DNA from: Acanthamoeba castellanii str. Neff
Lineage: Eukaryota > Discosea > Longamoebia > Acanthamoebidae
Reading direction: 5' to 3'
NCBI RefSeq assembly: GCF_000313135.1
Contig: NW_004457288.1
Span: 128,183 to 143,081, forward strand
DNA: 14,899 nt
The notes under the pieces were generated by a model. That model was given only the letters and a program-made list of their open reading frames with translations, was not told where the DNA came from and did not search any database. Shown here one piece after another: positions 7,160 to 14,899 of the stretch (the stretch's first letter is position 1; the number at the start of each line of letters is the position of its first letter). The position numbers and the translations under genes are program-made.

Positions 7160-8644
7160 CTAACGGATGTGGTACATCCTCGACGAAGCCGCGGCCTTCT
7201 CCTCGCTCTTGGCCGAGGCGGCGGCGGCGGCGGTCGACGAAGCGGCCTTGGTGGTGGCGGTGGGCCACACGTTCCAGAAGCGGAGGCGCTCGTCGCCGGC
7301 GCCCGAGACGATGGTCTGGCCGTCGGGGCTGAGCGACATGAAGAGCACGCGCGACGTGTGCCCGTGCATCTCGCCCACCTTGGCCATGGTCGGGTACTTC
7401 CACACGGCCAGCTGGTTCTGCGAGTAGCCGTGCGACGACACCAGCTCCTTGTGCGTGCGCGACCACACGAGTCCGCACACCTGCGACCCGGTGTCGACTG
7501 AGTTGACGCACGCGCCGCTGCGCGTGTTCCACATCTTGATGCACCGGTCGGCGGCGCCGCCGCCCGAGGCCAGCAGGCCCGCCTGCCACGGGCACCAGGC
7601 CACGGCCTTGACGGCCGACGTGTGGTGGTCGAGCCTGAAGCGCGCCTCCGTGCGGCCCTCGTCCCACACGTTGAGGATGTTGTCGTTGCCGCCCGAGGCC
7701 AGCTGCGTGCCGTCCTCGCTCCACTTGAGGCCGCACACCTCCTGCGTGTGGCCCTCGAGCACGGCGATCTGGTGCTGCGCGAGGCGCACGTCGTGGTGCA
7801 TGATCGTCGTGTCGCGCGAGCCGCTCGACACGATGGCCCGGTTCCACGACAGCGACGACACGCGGTCCTGGTGGCCCTTCATGGTGCGCACCTGCCGGCC
7901 CTTGGCCACGTCCCACAGCTGCACCTCGTTGCTGTTGGTTCCTGCATAATAATATAGAATATAGAAAATATAGAAATATGAAGGCAATGGTAAGAGAAAC
8001 ATCGAAAACATGCTGATGAAGGGGGGTGGAAGCAGTGGTGCGTGGTGGGCGAAGGTACCAACAGCGAGGATGTTGCCGTCGGCCATCCACGACACCGAGG
8101 TGATGTAATCGTCGGCGTCGGTGTCGGGCATCTCGAAGAGCATGTCGATGTCCGACGTGGTGGCGTTCCACAGGTAGAGGCTGCGGTCGAGCGCCACGGC
8201 GAGCGTGTTCTGCGCCGACCAGTCGAGCAGGTTGAGGTAGTAGTCGTCCCTGATGCCCGGCGCGTCCAGCACCTTGTCCGCCACCGACGGCAGCCTGCGA
8301 GTGGAGGAGGTGGAGGAGGTGGAGGCGGTACCCTTGGCGGCGGCCTTGTTGGCGGAGTAGAGGGTGCGCATCTGGTTCTGGAAGGAAGCGCTCGCGGCGG
8401 GCGCCTTGTGCTTGAAGGCCAGCACCTTGGTCGACTTGACCGCGCTCGCGTCACCGCCGAACATGGCGTCGGAGAGCGACGACTGGAAGCGCTCCTTGGC
8501 CGGGCTCGCAATCTGGACCTGCTGCTGCTGCACGTTCTCCTTGGAGGAAGACGAAGAGGTGAGGTTGAAGTGGGAGATGTCAAAGTTGATACCGTTGCGG
8601 TCGGGGATGAAACGGTCTCCGGTCATCATCTTGGCGGTGTTCAT
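7160..8644 (-). CDS. CDC20: Cdc20, APC/C activator with WD40 propeller, 455 aa
   Basis: Substrate-recognition activator of the anaphase-promoting complex, controlling mitotic exit. Exons 8644-8059 and 7941-7160, phase 1. The 117-nt intron (7942-8058) is AT-rich at its 3' end. Motifs in order: C-box DRFIPDR (10-16), KEN (35-37), a Mad2-binding-like motif KVLAFKHKAP (73-82) followed by the FQNQMRTLYS segment as in animal Cdc20, a Ser/Thr linker, then LDAPGIRDDYYLNLLDWS opening a seven-blade WD40 domain to about residue 420. Propeller landmarks: LWDVAKGR, SGSRDTTIMHHDVR, SGGNDNILNVWD, AVKAVAWCPW, NQLAVWKYPTMAK and SGAGDERLRFW. It ends in an Ala/Ser-rich linker and the tail MYHIR, whose IR binds the APC/C. 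The IRDDYYLNL form favours Cdc20 over Cdh1. The frame is intact throughout, unlike its upstream neighbour. Confidence 0.96.
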   Translation of the reverse strand: MNTAKMMTGDRFIPDRNGINFDISHFNLTSSSSSKENVQQQQVQIASPAKERFQSSLSDAMFGGDASAVKSTKVLAFKHKAPAASASFQNQMRTLYSANKAAAKGTASTSSTSSTRRLPSVADKVLDAPGIRDDYYLNLLDWSAQNTLAVALDRSLYLWNATTSDIDMLFEMPDTDADDYITSVSWMADGNILAVGTFAHHAPLLPPPFISMFSMFLLPLPSYFYIFYILYYYAGTNSNEVQLWDVAKGRQVRTMKGHQDRVSSLSWNRAIVSSGSRDTTIMHHDVRLAQHQIAVLEGHTQEVCGLKWSEDGTQLASGGNDNILNVWDEGRTEARFRLDHHTSAVKAVAWCPWQAGLLASGGGAADRCIKMWNTRSGACVNSVDTGSQVCGLVWSRTHKELVSSHGYSQNQLAVWKYPTMAKVGEMHGHTSRVLFMSLSPDGQTIVSGAGDERLRFWNVWPTATTKAASSTAAAAASAKSEEKAAASSRMYHIR

Positions 8645-8947
8645 CTTGTTGTGGGGATTGTGGTGCTTTGTGAAAGCGAGTTGTGGGGTGTGGGTATATC
8701 AAAGTCTCAGGGAGGCTTGGAGAAAATGGACGGCGAGCGTTGGGTTTTGTTGTTTGCGTTTCTCCGTCTCCCGACCGTTAGGCCAACGACTAGTTTTCAC
8801 AGCCCAATCACAATTCACTGTGCTTTGTGAAAAGACAACGAAAACTGAATTTCTCCGTTTTTTTCGCTTCCCGCCAAAACGTTCTGGTTGTCTGATCTTG
8901 ATCATCAGATGTTGGAAAGAGAACAAATTTGTGGACTGTTTTTGACA
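8645..8947 (-). promoter_or_regulatory. Cdc20 upstream region
   Basis: Promoter and 5' UTR of Cdc20. It contains the mixed-base segment around 8780-8890 with TTTGGCGGGAAGCG on the minus strand (8869-8882). That matches the E2F/DP consensus TTTSGCGC/GCGGGAA in style (TTTGGCGGGAA), which would suit an S/G2-regulated cell-cycle gene. The upstream pseudogene ends at the border of this region. Confidence 0.5.
8869..8882 (-). promoter_or_regulatory. Possible E2F-type site
   Basis: The minus strand reads TTTTGGCGGGAAGC; the core TTTGGCGGGAA fits the canonical E2F/DP binding consensus. It lies about 225-235 bp upstream of the Cdc20 ATG. Seen in sequence; function is inferred. Confidence 0.45.
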
Positions 8948-10510
8948 CAGCCCTTGCACAGGCGCACCTTGGTCAACAAGCCACTGGATGTAGGTTGTGG
9001 TGTAGTTGCAGTGGATGGTGTTGTAGCTGGCCAGGATGCTGAAGTCGTTGAGGAAGAGCGGCACGCTGGGCGCCAGCTGCTGGGCCAGCTTGTAGTATTC
9101 AACAATGCTCTGGTTGCTGAGGAGTCCATCCACTCATTGAACCCCCAGAGCTGTGATCAGACCTGGTGTTTGCAGTTTGTGTGCGTGTTGTGTTGTGTCA
9201 AGTGGTGTGTTGCGTTGAGCCATGACCAATCAAGAAGGTGCAAGGTTGTTAGGTGAGGCTCACCTTGGACGTCGTAGTTGGAATTGGGTTCGTTGATGAC
9301 GTCCCATTGGTAGCACTGGCCCCTGGTCGGATTGAGTTCATTGGCGAAGTGGTCGCGGATGAAGGCGTCGAGCTGGGCTGCGTCGAGCCCCTGGGCAGCC
9401 GGCGGCATGAAGCGATAGCTTGGCCACAGCAGGTTGTGGCCTCTCATCAGTATGCTCGCGTTGGCCAGCCACTCTAGCGCAGTCAGCGCCCGGTCGGGGT
9501 TTGCCATCCAGCCCGCCCACTTCAGATCATTCTCCAGCACCATCGAAATGTTCCTTCACCTTGTCTGTTGTTGCGGCGCACACGGAGTGAGCGTGATGAT
9601 GACCACACATGACAACATCAGAAAACAAGTCAGCCTGGTGGTGGATGTGAAGGTACCGGCGTAGGTAGGGTTGCTCGACAGGAGCGACGCCCTGAGGGCC
9701 GACCCGAACCCGAACCGGTGGCGCTGCTGATAGACGTTGACGAGCGCGCCCTTGACGGGCCGCCCGTTGATGTCAACCACGGGGATCGAGAGCCGGGTCG
9801 TGCGGGTGGTGTTGATCCGGGCCTGGGCCTCGGTGCGCCACGCGGCCGTCGGGTCGTCGCGCTCGGGGTAGTAGAACGCGGCGGCGAGGGTCGAGGGGTC
9901 CGTCACGCCCGCGCTCGCACAGCTGACCAGCGACACGTTGGCGATGATGAACGATTGCTGCTTGATGGCGTAGGAGAACGCCACCTGGCCGTTTCCCCGA
10001 CCTAGAGTGGTGGCCGCGCGCAGCGGGATCGAGTAGGCGCACCACTTGTCGGCGGCCGTGATGTCGCAGGGGAACGATGCCGCCAACGAACTGTAGGAAG
10101 TCCCATTGCGCACCAACTGGAAGAATAAGAAAAGAACAAATAATATAAATTTCGATATTAAATATTAATTAGAATTCGTATTTTATGTACCGCTGACCCA
10201 GCCACGGCGGGGCTGCCGGTGACGTTGTTGGCTCGGACGAAGAAGGACAGGACGAGCAGTTCACCACTTCGGGCGAGATGGCGAACACGAGTTGCGAGGC
10301 CCAGCTTTGGAGGCCTTCGCGCACGGGGGGCTGATCGACGGAGCCGCTGGCCCACGGCCTCACCGTGGCGCCGGCCTAGCTGGTCGGGCGCGGCGAAGCA
10401 GCCGGGGAGAGGAGCGAGGTCGTACACCGCACGCTGCCGCCTCTGGCCGACGCGGCGCAACCGACAATTCCAACCAAGAAGAGGACCACCACGACCCTTG
10501 TGGGCACCAT
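8948..10510 (-). pseudogene. Secreted GH10 xylanase-type gene, frame-damaged and 3'-truncated
   Basis: Glycoside hydrolase family 10 remnant; intact relatives cleave beta-1,4-xylan outside the cell. Apparent exons 10510-10191, 10116-9657, 9564-9264 and about 9162 (or 9134) to 8948. Signal peptide MVPTRVVVVLFLVGIVGCAA, then a CBM4/9/22-like beta-sandwich (SWASQLVFAISPEV; GELLVLSFFVRANN; FSYAIKQQSFIIANVSLVSC). Next come the GH10 entry segment (GRPVKGALVNVYQQ, FGFGSAL), VLENDLKW, RGHNLLWP, the acid/base motif WDVINEP, PLFLNDFSIL and WLVDQGAPVQGL. Homology then stops; the nucleophile TE-x-D region, roughly the last 100 residues, is absent before the Cdc20 promoter. Four one- or two-base frame changes without splice sites lie near 10435, 10382, 10275 and 9542. 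Most likely a pseudogene. Clustered sequence errors could explain the shifts but not the truncation. Confidence 0.75.
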
Positions 10511-10723
10511 CGATGAAGGAAGAGTTGTGGTTGTGGTGTGGTTGTGGTCGCAATGTCCAATTGCCGGCTTAGCATTAATGTTATACAGTGCTGCACTACT
10601 ACGGAGCACATATGAATTAAGGCAACCACTGTTGTGGACCACATCCCAATCAATTGTGATAGGACAAAGGGGGACTCTCTTAAGGTTGCAGTCCACACCG
10701 ACAAAAATAAATAAAACAAAAAA
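10511..10723. promoter_or_regulatory. Divergent promoter region, 213 bp
   Basis: Lies between the GH10 remnant (minus) and the SH3 gene (plus). It becomes A-rich towards the SH3 start (AAAAATAAATAAAACAAAAAA at 10703-10723). I see no defined promoter element. Confidence 0.4.
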
Positions 10724-12707
10724 ATGACAAAAAAAAAGGTCAGTACGATGGCAGCGAATTGGCGGCACCAGAAGGAGGAGCGGGAGCGGTTGGCCAGGGA
10801 GCGTGAGGAAGAGGAGCGTCGCAAGAAGGAGCAAAAGATAAAGCAGCTGCTTCTTCACGCCCCCACCCCCTCCGGCAAAACCTCCTCCCCTCACCTTTCT
10901 TCTTCTTCTTCGTCCCCTGCCACTGCCCAGCCACTGCCCCGGAGCACTGAACCCGAAAACGCGGCAGCCCATCACCCACCGGCGAAGAATGACGCGGACG
11001 AACACAACAAACACGGTGTGGCGGCGGCGGCGGCGGCGGAGGTGGGCAGCAGCGGGTGGACCAAGCCCGTGGCCGCCCAGTCATCCGGCCCAGACACCCA
11101 CCGCGCCAAGCCCTCCTTCCTTGGCCAGGTCCTCCCCTCTTGTCGCTTTCGCTCTTTATCATTAATTCTATTATTGTTACCTAAAATAGAAAACCAAAAT
11201 CAAAAAACAATTTTTAATTAAAAAAATCGTTATGATATTTTATTTTTTTTTCTATAATATTGACCGTACCGTAGGAGAGAGGACACCATCAACAGCAACA
11301 GCAGCTCGTAGTGGAGGCAAATGAGGTGGAAACGATCGAGGCGTTGAGGGCGCAGCTGGCCAAGCGGGACGAAGAGGTGCGGATGCTCAAGGAGGCCTAC
11401 AAGGAGCGGATGCGGGAGAAGGAGGAGGAGTTCAAGCAGCGGTGGGCGGCGCAGAACGAGGCCGAGGCGCTGGCGCACAAGCTCAACGAGGCCGAGAGCC
11501 GGGCCAAGGCCCAGGAGGCCGAGGCCAAGCGGCTGCGTGAGCAGGTCCACCAGCTCGAGCTCCTCGTCCGGTCCCTCAAGAAGGACAAGAAGCACCACAA
11601 CAAGGCGCCACGCAAACACATCAACAAGCACCATCACACCAACACCACCGATGACGACACACACAGGTCCGCGCACGACACTCGCGCATCGCACACGCAC
11701 GCACGCACGCCGCACACGCCACACGACACGCGCTAAGTTGGGCGAGGTGTGGTGCGGGGCAGTCAGGGAGGAGATGGTGGGCAAGAAGGTGATCGCGCTG
11801 TACAATTTCAAGGGCAACGAGGCCGACGGCGAGCTGTCGTTCGTGGAGGGCGACGTGATCGAGGTGCGGGCGCGGGTCAACGAGGGCTGGTGGGAGGGCC
11901 GGCTCACCAACGGCGACCTCGGGATCTTCCCCTTCAACTACGTCCAGCCGCTGGTCATCTTCTCATCGCAGTCCTCCACCAGCGCCGCAGCCGCCGCCAG
12001 CCGCGTCGAGCACAGCGAGGCCCACGACGACGACCACCAGCGCCGTCATGGCCAACATCACCACCACCACCACCATCATGAGGAGGGTGAAGATGAAGAC
12101 GATGATGAAGACGATAGCGAGGAGGATGTGGCGCCGGCCCACCCGAAGATGTCGACGCTCGAGAAGGCGGCCTACGCGAAGAAGAAGATCGAAGAGAAGT
12201 ACAAGGAGCTCTCCAAGTCGCTGCTCGGCCCCACCCCCGCCGTACGTCCGCATGTCGTGTGCATTCGCGTATCGCAAGCGCGTGCTCGGCTCATGGTCTC
12301 ACACAAACGCACAGGAGATGGAGAAGGCAGTCGATGATCATCACCAGCACGCGCACACCGGGCCTGAAGCCGATGCTGCGGCTGCCATCGATCATGAAGA
12401 GGCAGATGCACCAGTTGAGATGACGACCACCGAAGGCGACACAGGGAACACGGAGGGGAAGGAGGAGAAAGCGGAGGAGCTGCAGAGCGGCGTGGCACTG
12501 TTCGACTTCGAGGCTCAGAACGAGGGCGAGTTGAGCTTCAAGAAGGGCGACCAGGTCCTCGTTTTGCCGCTGACGGACCCCCAGCAACACGGCCAGCAGC
12601 CCGAGGGCAACGGCGCCGGCGAGTGGCGCTACGGCTATGTTGGCGACCACGAGGGCCACTTCCCCACCAGCTATGTCTCAATCTCTGCCACCCACACCAG
12701 GGACTGA
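10724..12707 (+). CDS. Coiled-coil protein with two SH3 domains, 554 aa
   Basis: Probable cytoskeletal or endocytic adaptor; the SH3 domains should bind proline-rich partners. Exons 10724-11128, 11275-11666, 11767-12241 and 12315-12707 (1665 nt; phases 0, 2, 0). Order: basic/acidic helix with RLAREREEEERRKKEQK (about 20-45); Ser/Pro/Ala linker; long coiled coil (about 150-235, ALRAQLAKRDEEVRMLKEAY onward); basic His/Lys stretch; SH3-1 (about 274-330: ALYNF, GELSFVEGD, WWEGR, GIFPFNYV); an Ala/Ser linker with eight consecutive His at about 362 and an acidic run; a short helix (EKAAYAKKKIEEKYKELSK); SH3-2 (about 483-548: ALFDFEAQ, GELSFKKGD, EWRYGYV, GHFPTSYV). A second in-frame ATG at 10748 could be the real start, since AAG|GTCAGT between the two looks like a splice donor. 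I recognise no named orthologue. Confidence 0.85.
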
Positions 12708-13092
12708 TGGTATACTGGTGTTGGGTTGGTGGCTCTCATTCAGGGATAAAGGTGTTCTGGCCTCTGTCTTGACCTCTCCACTGTAGGAATCCCTTCTGAT
12801 TCTGTGTGATCAGCACCAGGGAATGAATGACCTGTCTCCATGTTAAGTTGGCTATGGCGTGTCCACCCAAAAAACTGTAAAAGCAACTGTTTGTTGTTTT
12901 CAAGCAATAGCCAAGTAATTGGCACTCGCTACTTGTTGTTATCAGTGAGAGTGAACCATAATGTTCTTGGTCTAAACCACAATACACTTCCCCTGACAGC
13001 ACTATTCTCGCTCTAACATCTCCCAAGTCAAAACAGGATTTATTGCAAACACTTCAGAATCTGGGTTTGGACCTCCTTGGGTTGGAGCTGGG
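12708..13092. other. Convergent 3' region, 385 bp
   Basis: Lies between the stops of the SH3 gene (plus) and the CH-domain gene (minus). Moderate GC, no credible ORF; the small minus-strand frames (12736-13026) have no recognisable content. Confidence 0.55.
13039..13044 (-). promoter_or_regulatory. Poly(A) signal of the CH-domain gene
   Basis: AATAAA on the minus strand (TTTATT on plus), about 50 nt past the TAG stop at 13093-13095. Confidence 0.5.
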
Positions 13093-14306
13093 CTAATCAA
13101 TGAGGGCACAGGTGAGGACTTCCCTGAGGACAGTGAGGAAGGCGAAGACACTGCGCTCGTCAGGCTTGAAGTCCTTCTTCTTGAGGTCGGCTGGCAGCAG
13201 GATGGGCGTCACCCCAAAGTTCTCTGCTAGCAGCGCCATCACGTAGTCAATGCGGTCGTCTCCCTGGTTCTGCACAATCCACCAAAAGGGTGCCAAGAGA
13301 GCACACACACACACGTGTGAGTGCGACACAGCACACGCCATAACACACAACGCGCGCAGAGACACGTACCAAGGCAGCGTTGTAGTCGATCATGTCAGGC
13401 CGGTATTTGTGGAGAAGCGCGCAGAAGCCCAAACCGTCCTGCCAACTGCGCACACGTAGCGTCAGCGTTGGTCCGCAGGGTGTGTCGTGTGTGCCGCGTG
13501 GTGTGTGTGCGTTCTGCGTTGTGTGCCGCGTGGTGCGCTGTGTGTGCGGTTTGGCGGGCGATGGTGACGGACCTGAGGTCGAGGTTGTCGATGCGGACGG
13601 ACGGGTAGCCCTGGACCTGCTGCTGGCACCACTGCAGGAGCAGCTGCTTGGCCTTCGTCTCAGTCGTGTTCTGCGCGTCGAACGGATGCACCGACGACAC
13701 CGAAATGATCGACCTACGAAGATGATGATGACGACGGTGATGAAAAATGAGAACGAGACACGAGACACGAGACACCCGACCACACACACCCGACCACACA
13801 CACACAACACACAACACACAACACACAACACACAACACACAACACACAACACACAACACACAACACACAGGAAAGCAACGTTATACCAGATGATGGCAGA
13901 GATGACGTTAACGTTTCCGTCGAGGATGTCTTCGGGTCCGTAGCCGCGCATGTTCATGCCCTTGCTGCGCAACCAGTTCATGGCCTTGTTCACGTTTTCC
14001 ATCTTCTCGAAAATCGTCATCTGTAACCGCACACGCACACACGACACGCACACGCACACGACACACGACACGCACACACGACATGACACGACACGCACAC
14101 AACGGGGAGCAAAGTGGTGTGAAAAGAAGGGCCTCGAGTTCGGTGATAAAGTGCGCGCGTACCTCGGGCTTGTCGGAGCAGATGCCGATCGACTCGCCCG
14201 TGAGCACTTGGAGCAGATTGATCAGCAGCACGCCGTCGCACATGTCCTTGCTCATGTCCTGCGCCGGCACACACACCGTGAGCGTGGCATATGTCGTGTC
14301 GTGGAG

Positions 14307-14388
<82 letters not shown>

Positions 14389-14841
14389 ATGTGTGTGCGT
14401 GTGTCGGCAGGCGCACCTCGATGAAGTACTGGATCTTGGCGAGGTGGTAGTCGACCCAGTGGGTGTAGGCGTGCTGCTGCATCGCGCGCATGTGGTTGCG
14501 TTCGGCAACTGACACCTCGCGCCTCACCTTCGACGCCTGCATCGCCGATTGCATCACCGACGACTTGGCCAAACGCGCCTGCGCGGTCGTGTGTGTGTAT
14601 GTGTGTGTGGTGTGTGCGTGTGTGTGTGTGGTCGCGTGTGTGCGTGTGTGTGCGGTCGTGTCGTGAGCTTTGGCTGGAGACGGGCTGGACGTGCGGAGAT
14701 TGGTACCATGTTGAGGCCGGCCTCGCCGCCGAGGACGAAGGAAGGCTTGAAGGAGGGGAGAGCGGAGGAGGGCGTGGCCGCGCGCTGCTTCTCCTGCTCC
14801 TGCTCCTCCGTCTCCTCCACCCAACCCTTGCGCATGTTGGG
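13093..14841 (-). CDS. Tandem calponin-homology actin-binding protein, N-terminus off the right edge
   Basis: Probable F-actin binder or cross-linker. Visible exons: 14841-14707, 14578-14417, 14258-14163, 14020-13887, 13713-13573, 13445-13370 and 13269-13093 (921 nt, 306 aa plus stop, phases consistent). The segment begins with an acidic helix (WVEETEEQEQEKQRA) and a Ser/Pro stretch. CH1 contains THWVDYHLAKIQYFIE, MCDGVLLINLLQVLTGE, NVNKAMNWLRSKGMNM, EDILDGNVNVISAIIW. CH2 contains AKQLLLQWCQQQVQGY, LSWQDGLGFCALLHKYRPDMI, DYVMALLAENFGVTPILLPAD and KPDERSVFAFLTVL. The DGNVxxISAIIW and SWQDGLGFCALLHxxRP motifs match the actinin/spectrin-type actin-binding pair. CH2 is the C-terminal end, so any extra domains lie N-terminal, unlike alpha-actinin. 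A further 5' intron starts at 14842 and runs off the window. Confidence 0.88.
13801..13863. repeat. Nine perfect copies of a 7-mer, CACACAA
   Basis: Head-to-tail CACACAA x9 (TTGTGTG on the coding strand), flanked by further CA-rich sequence. It lies in the intron between 13713 and 13887 of the CH-domain gene. All six frames stay open across it because seven is not a multiple of three and no stop is encoded, giving false Cys/Val-rich ORFs. Confidence 0.92.
14310..14387. repeat. TG dinucleotide microsatellite, 39 units
   Basis: Uninterrupted TG repeat of 78 nt in the intron between CH-gene exons 14417 and 14258. A shorter impure TG tract follows at about 14590-14655 in the next intron. Likely length-polymorphic and able to form Z-DNA. 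Confidence 0.95.
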
Positions 14842-14899
14842 CTGCACGCGCACACACATTCGAATTCAGCACTCCACGACACACACACACACGACACAC

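Noticed and set aside
7122..8171. 349-aa minus-strand ORF in another frame of Cdc20
   Set aside because: Arg/His-rich out-of-frame shadow that also reads through the Cdc20 intron.
8042..8830. 262-aa plus-strand ORF opposite Cdc20
   Set aside because: Antisense shadow of a GC3-rich exon; composition (Val/Gly/Arg/His-rich) has no domain, and the minus strand encodes a clear Cdc20.
9134..9136. In-frame TGA in the GH10 remnant
   Set aside because: It can be spliced out if the acceptor is ATGAG at 9135-9139 rather than ACCAG at 9163, and the join stays in phase. Not counted as a lesion.
13801..13863. CRISPR array or telomere repeat
   Set aside because: Units are contiguous 7-mers with no spacers, lie inside an intron, and do not match a TTAGGG-type telomere.
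13395..13868. Cys/Val-rich ORFs across the 7-mer array
   Set aside because: Translation of CACACAA repeats, open in every frame; the region is intronic.

Overview
This is nuclear DNA of a free-living protist, most likely an Acanthamoeba-like amoebozoan. The taxon is inferred from gene style, not from a database match. Coding exons are GC-rich with G/C third positions. Genes are packed on both strands with roughly 90-400 bp between most of them. Most genes are split by short GT-AG introns of about 35-130 nt. Many introns are low-complexity CACGA/GTGTC-type sequence, microsatellites or AT-rich filler, so single-frame ORFs give a poor picture here. I rebuilt the genes exon by exon, and each splice set was checked for phase.

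Layout, left to right. (1) An F-box protein on the minus strand (from 1168 off the left edge). (2) A complete 12-exon calcineurin-like metallophosphoesterase on the minus strand (3122 to 1313, 311 aa). (3) Divergent from it, a small conserved unnamed protein on the plus strand (3329-3877) whose frame breaks at a perfect 17-nt palindrome. (4) Convergent with that, an ISOC-type isochorismatase-domain hydrolase on the minus strand (4926 downward). (5) From an 88-bp shared promoter region, a two-pass membrane protein with a cysteine-bearing ectodomain on the plus strand (5015-5786, 180 aa, family not recognised). (6) A 1.36-kb stretch with no supportable gene, holding a perfect 47-bp tandem duplication and a strong hairpin. 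(7) The APC/C activator Cdc20 on the minus strand (8644 to 7160, 455 aa), with C-box, KEN, Mad2-binding-like motif, WD40 propeller and IR tail. (8) Just upstream of Cdc20, a damaged and 3'-truncated secreted GH10 xylanase-type gene on the minus strand (10510 to about 8948). (9) A coiled-coil protein with two SH3 domains on the plus strand (10724-12707, 554 aa). (10) An actin-binding tandem calponin-homology protein on the minus strand, entering from the right edge and ending at 13093. Its introns carry a TG microsatellite and a nine-copy 7-mer array.

The genes do not form a pathway. This is an ordinary eukaryotic mix of cell-cycle control (Cdc20, F-box), cytoskeleton (tandem CH, SH3), metabolism (isochorismatase, phosphoesterase) and carbohydrate breakdown. 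The most notable items are the decayed GH10 gene, the two-pass membrane protein, the frame break at a palindrome and the unexplained 1.36-kb gap. I found no CRISPR array, tRNA, rRNA, transposase or complete mobile element.
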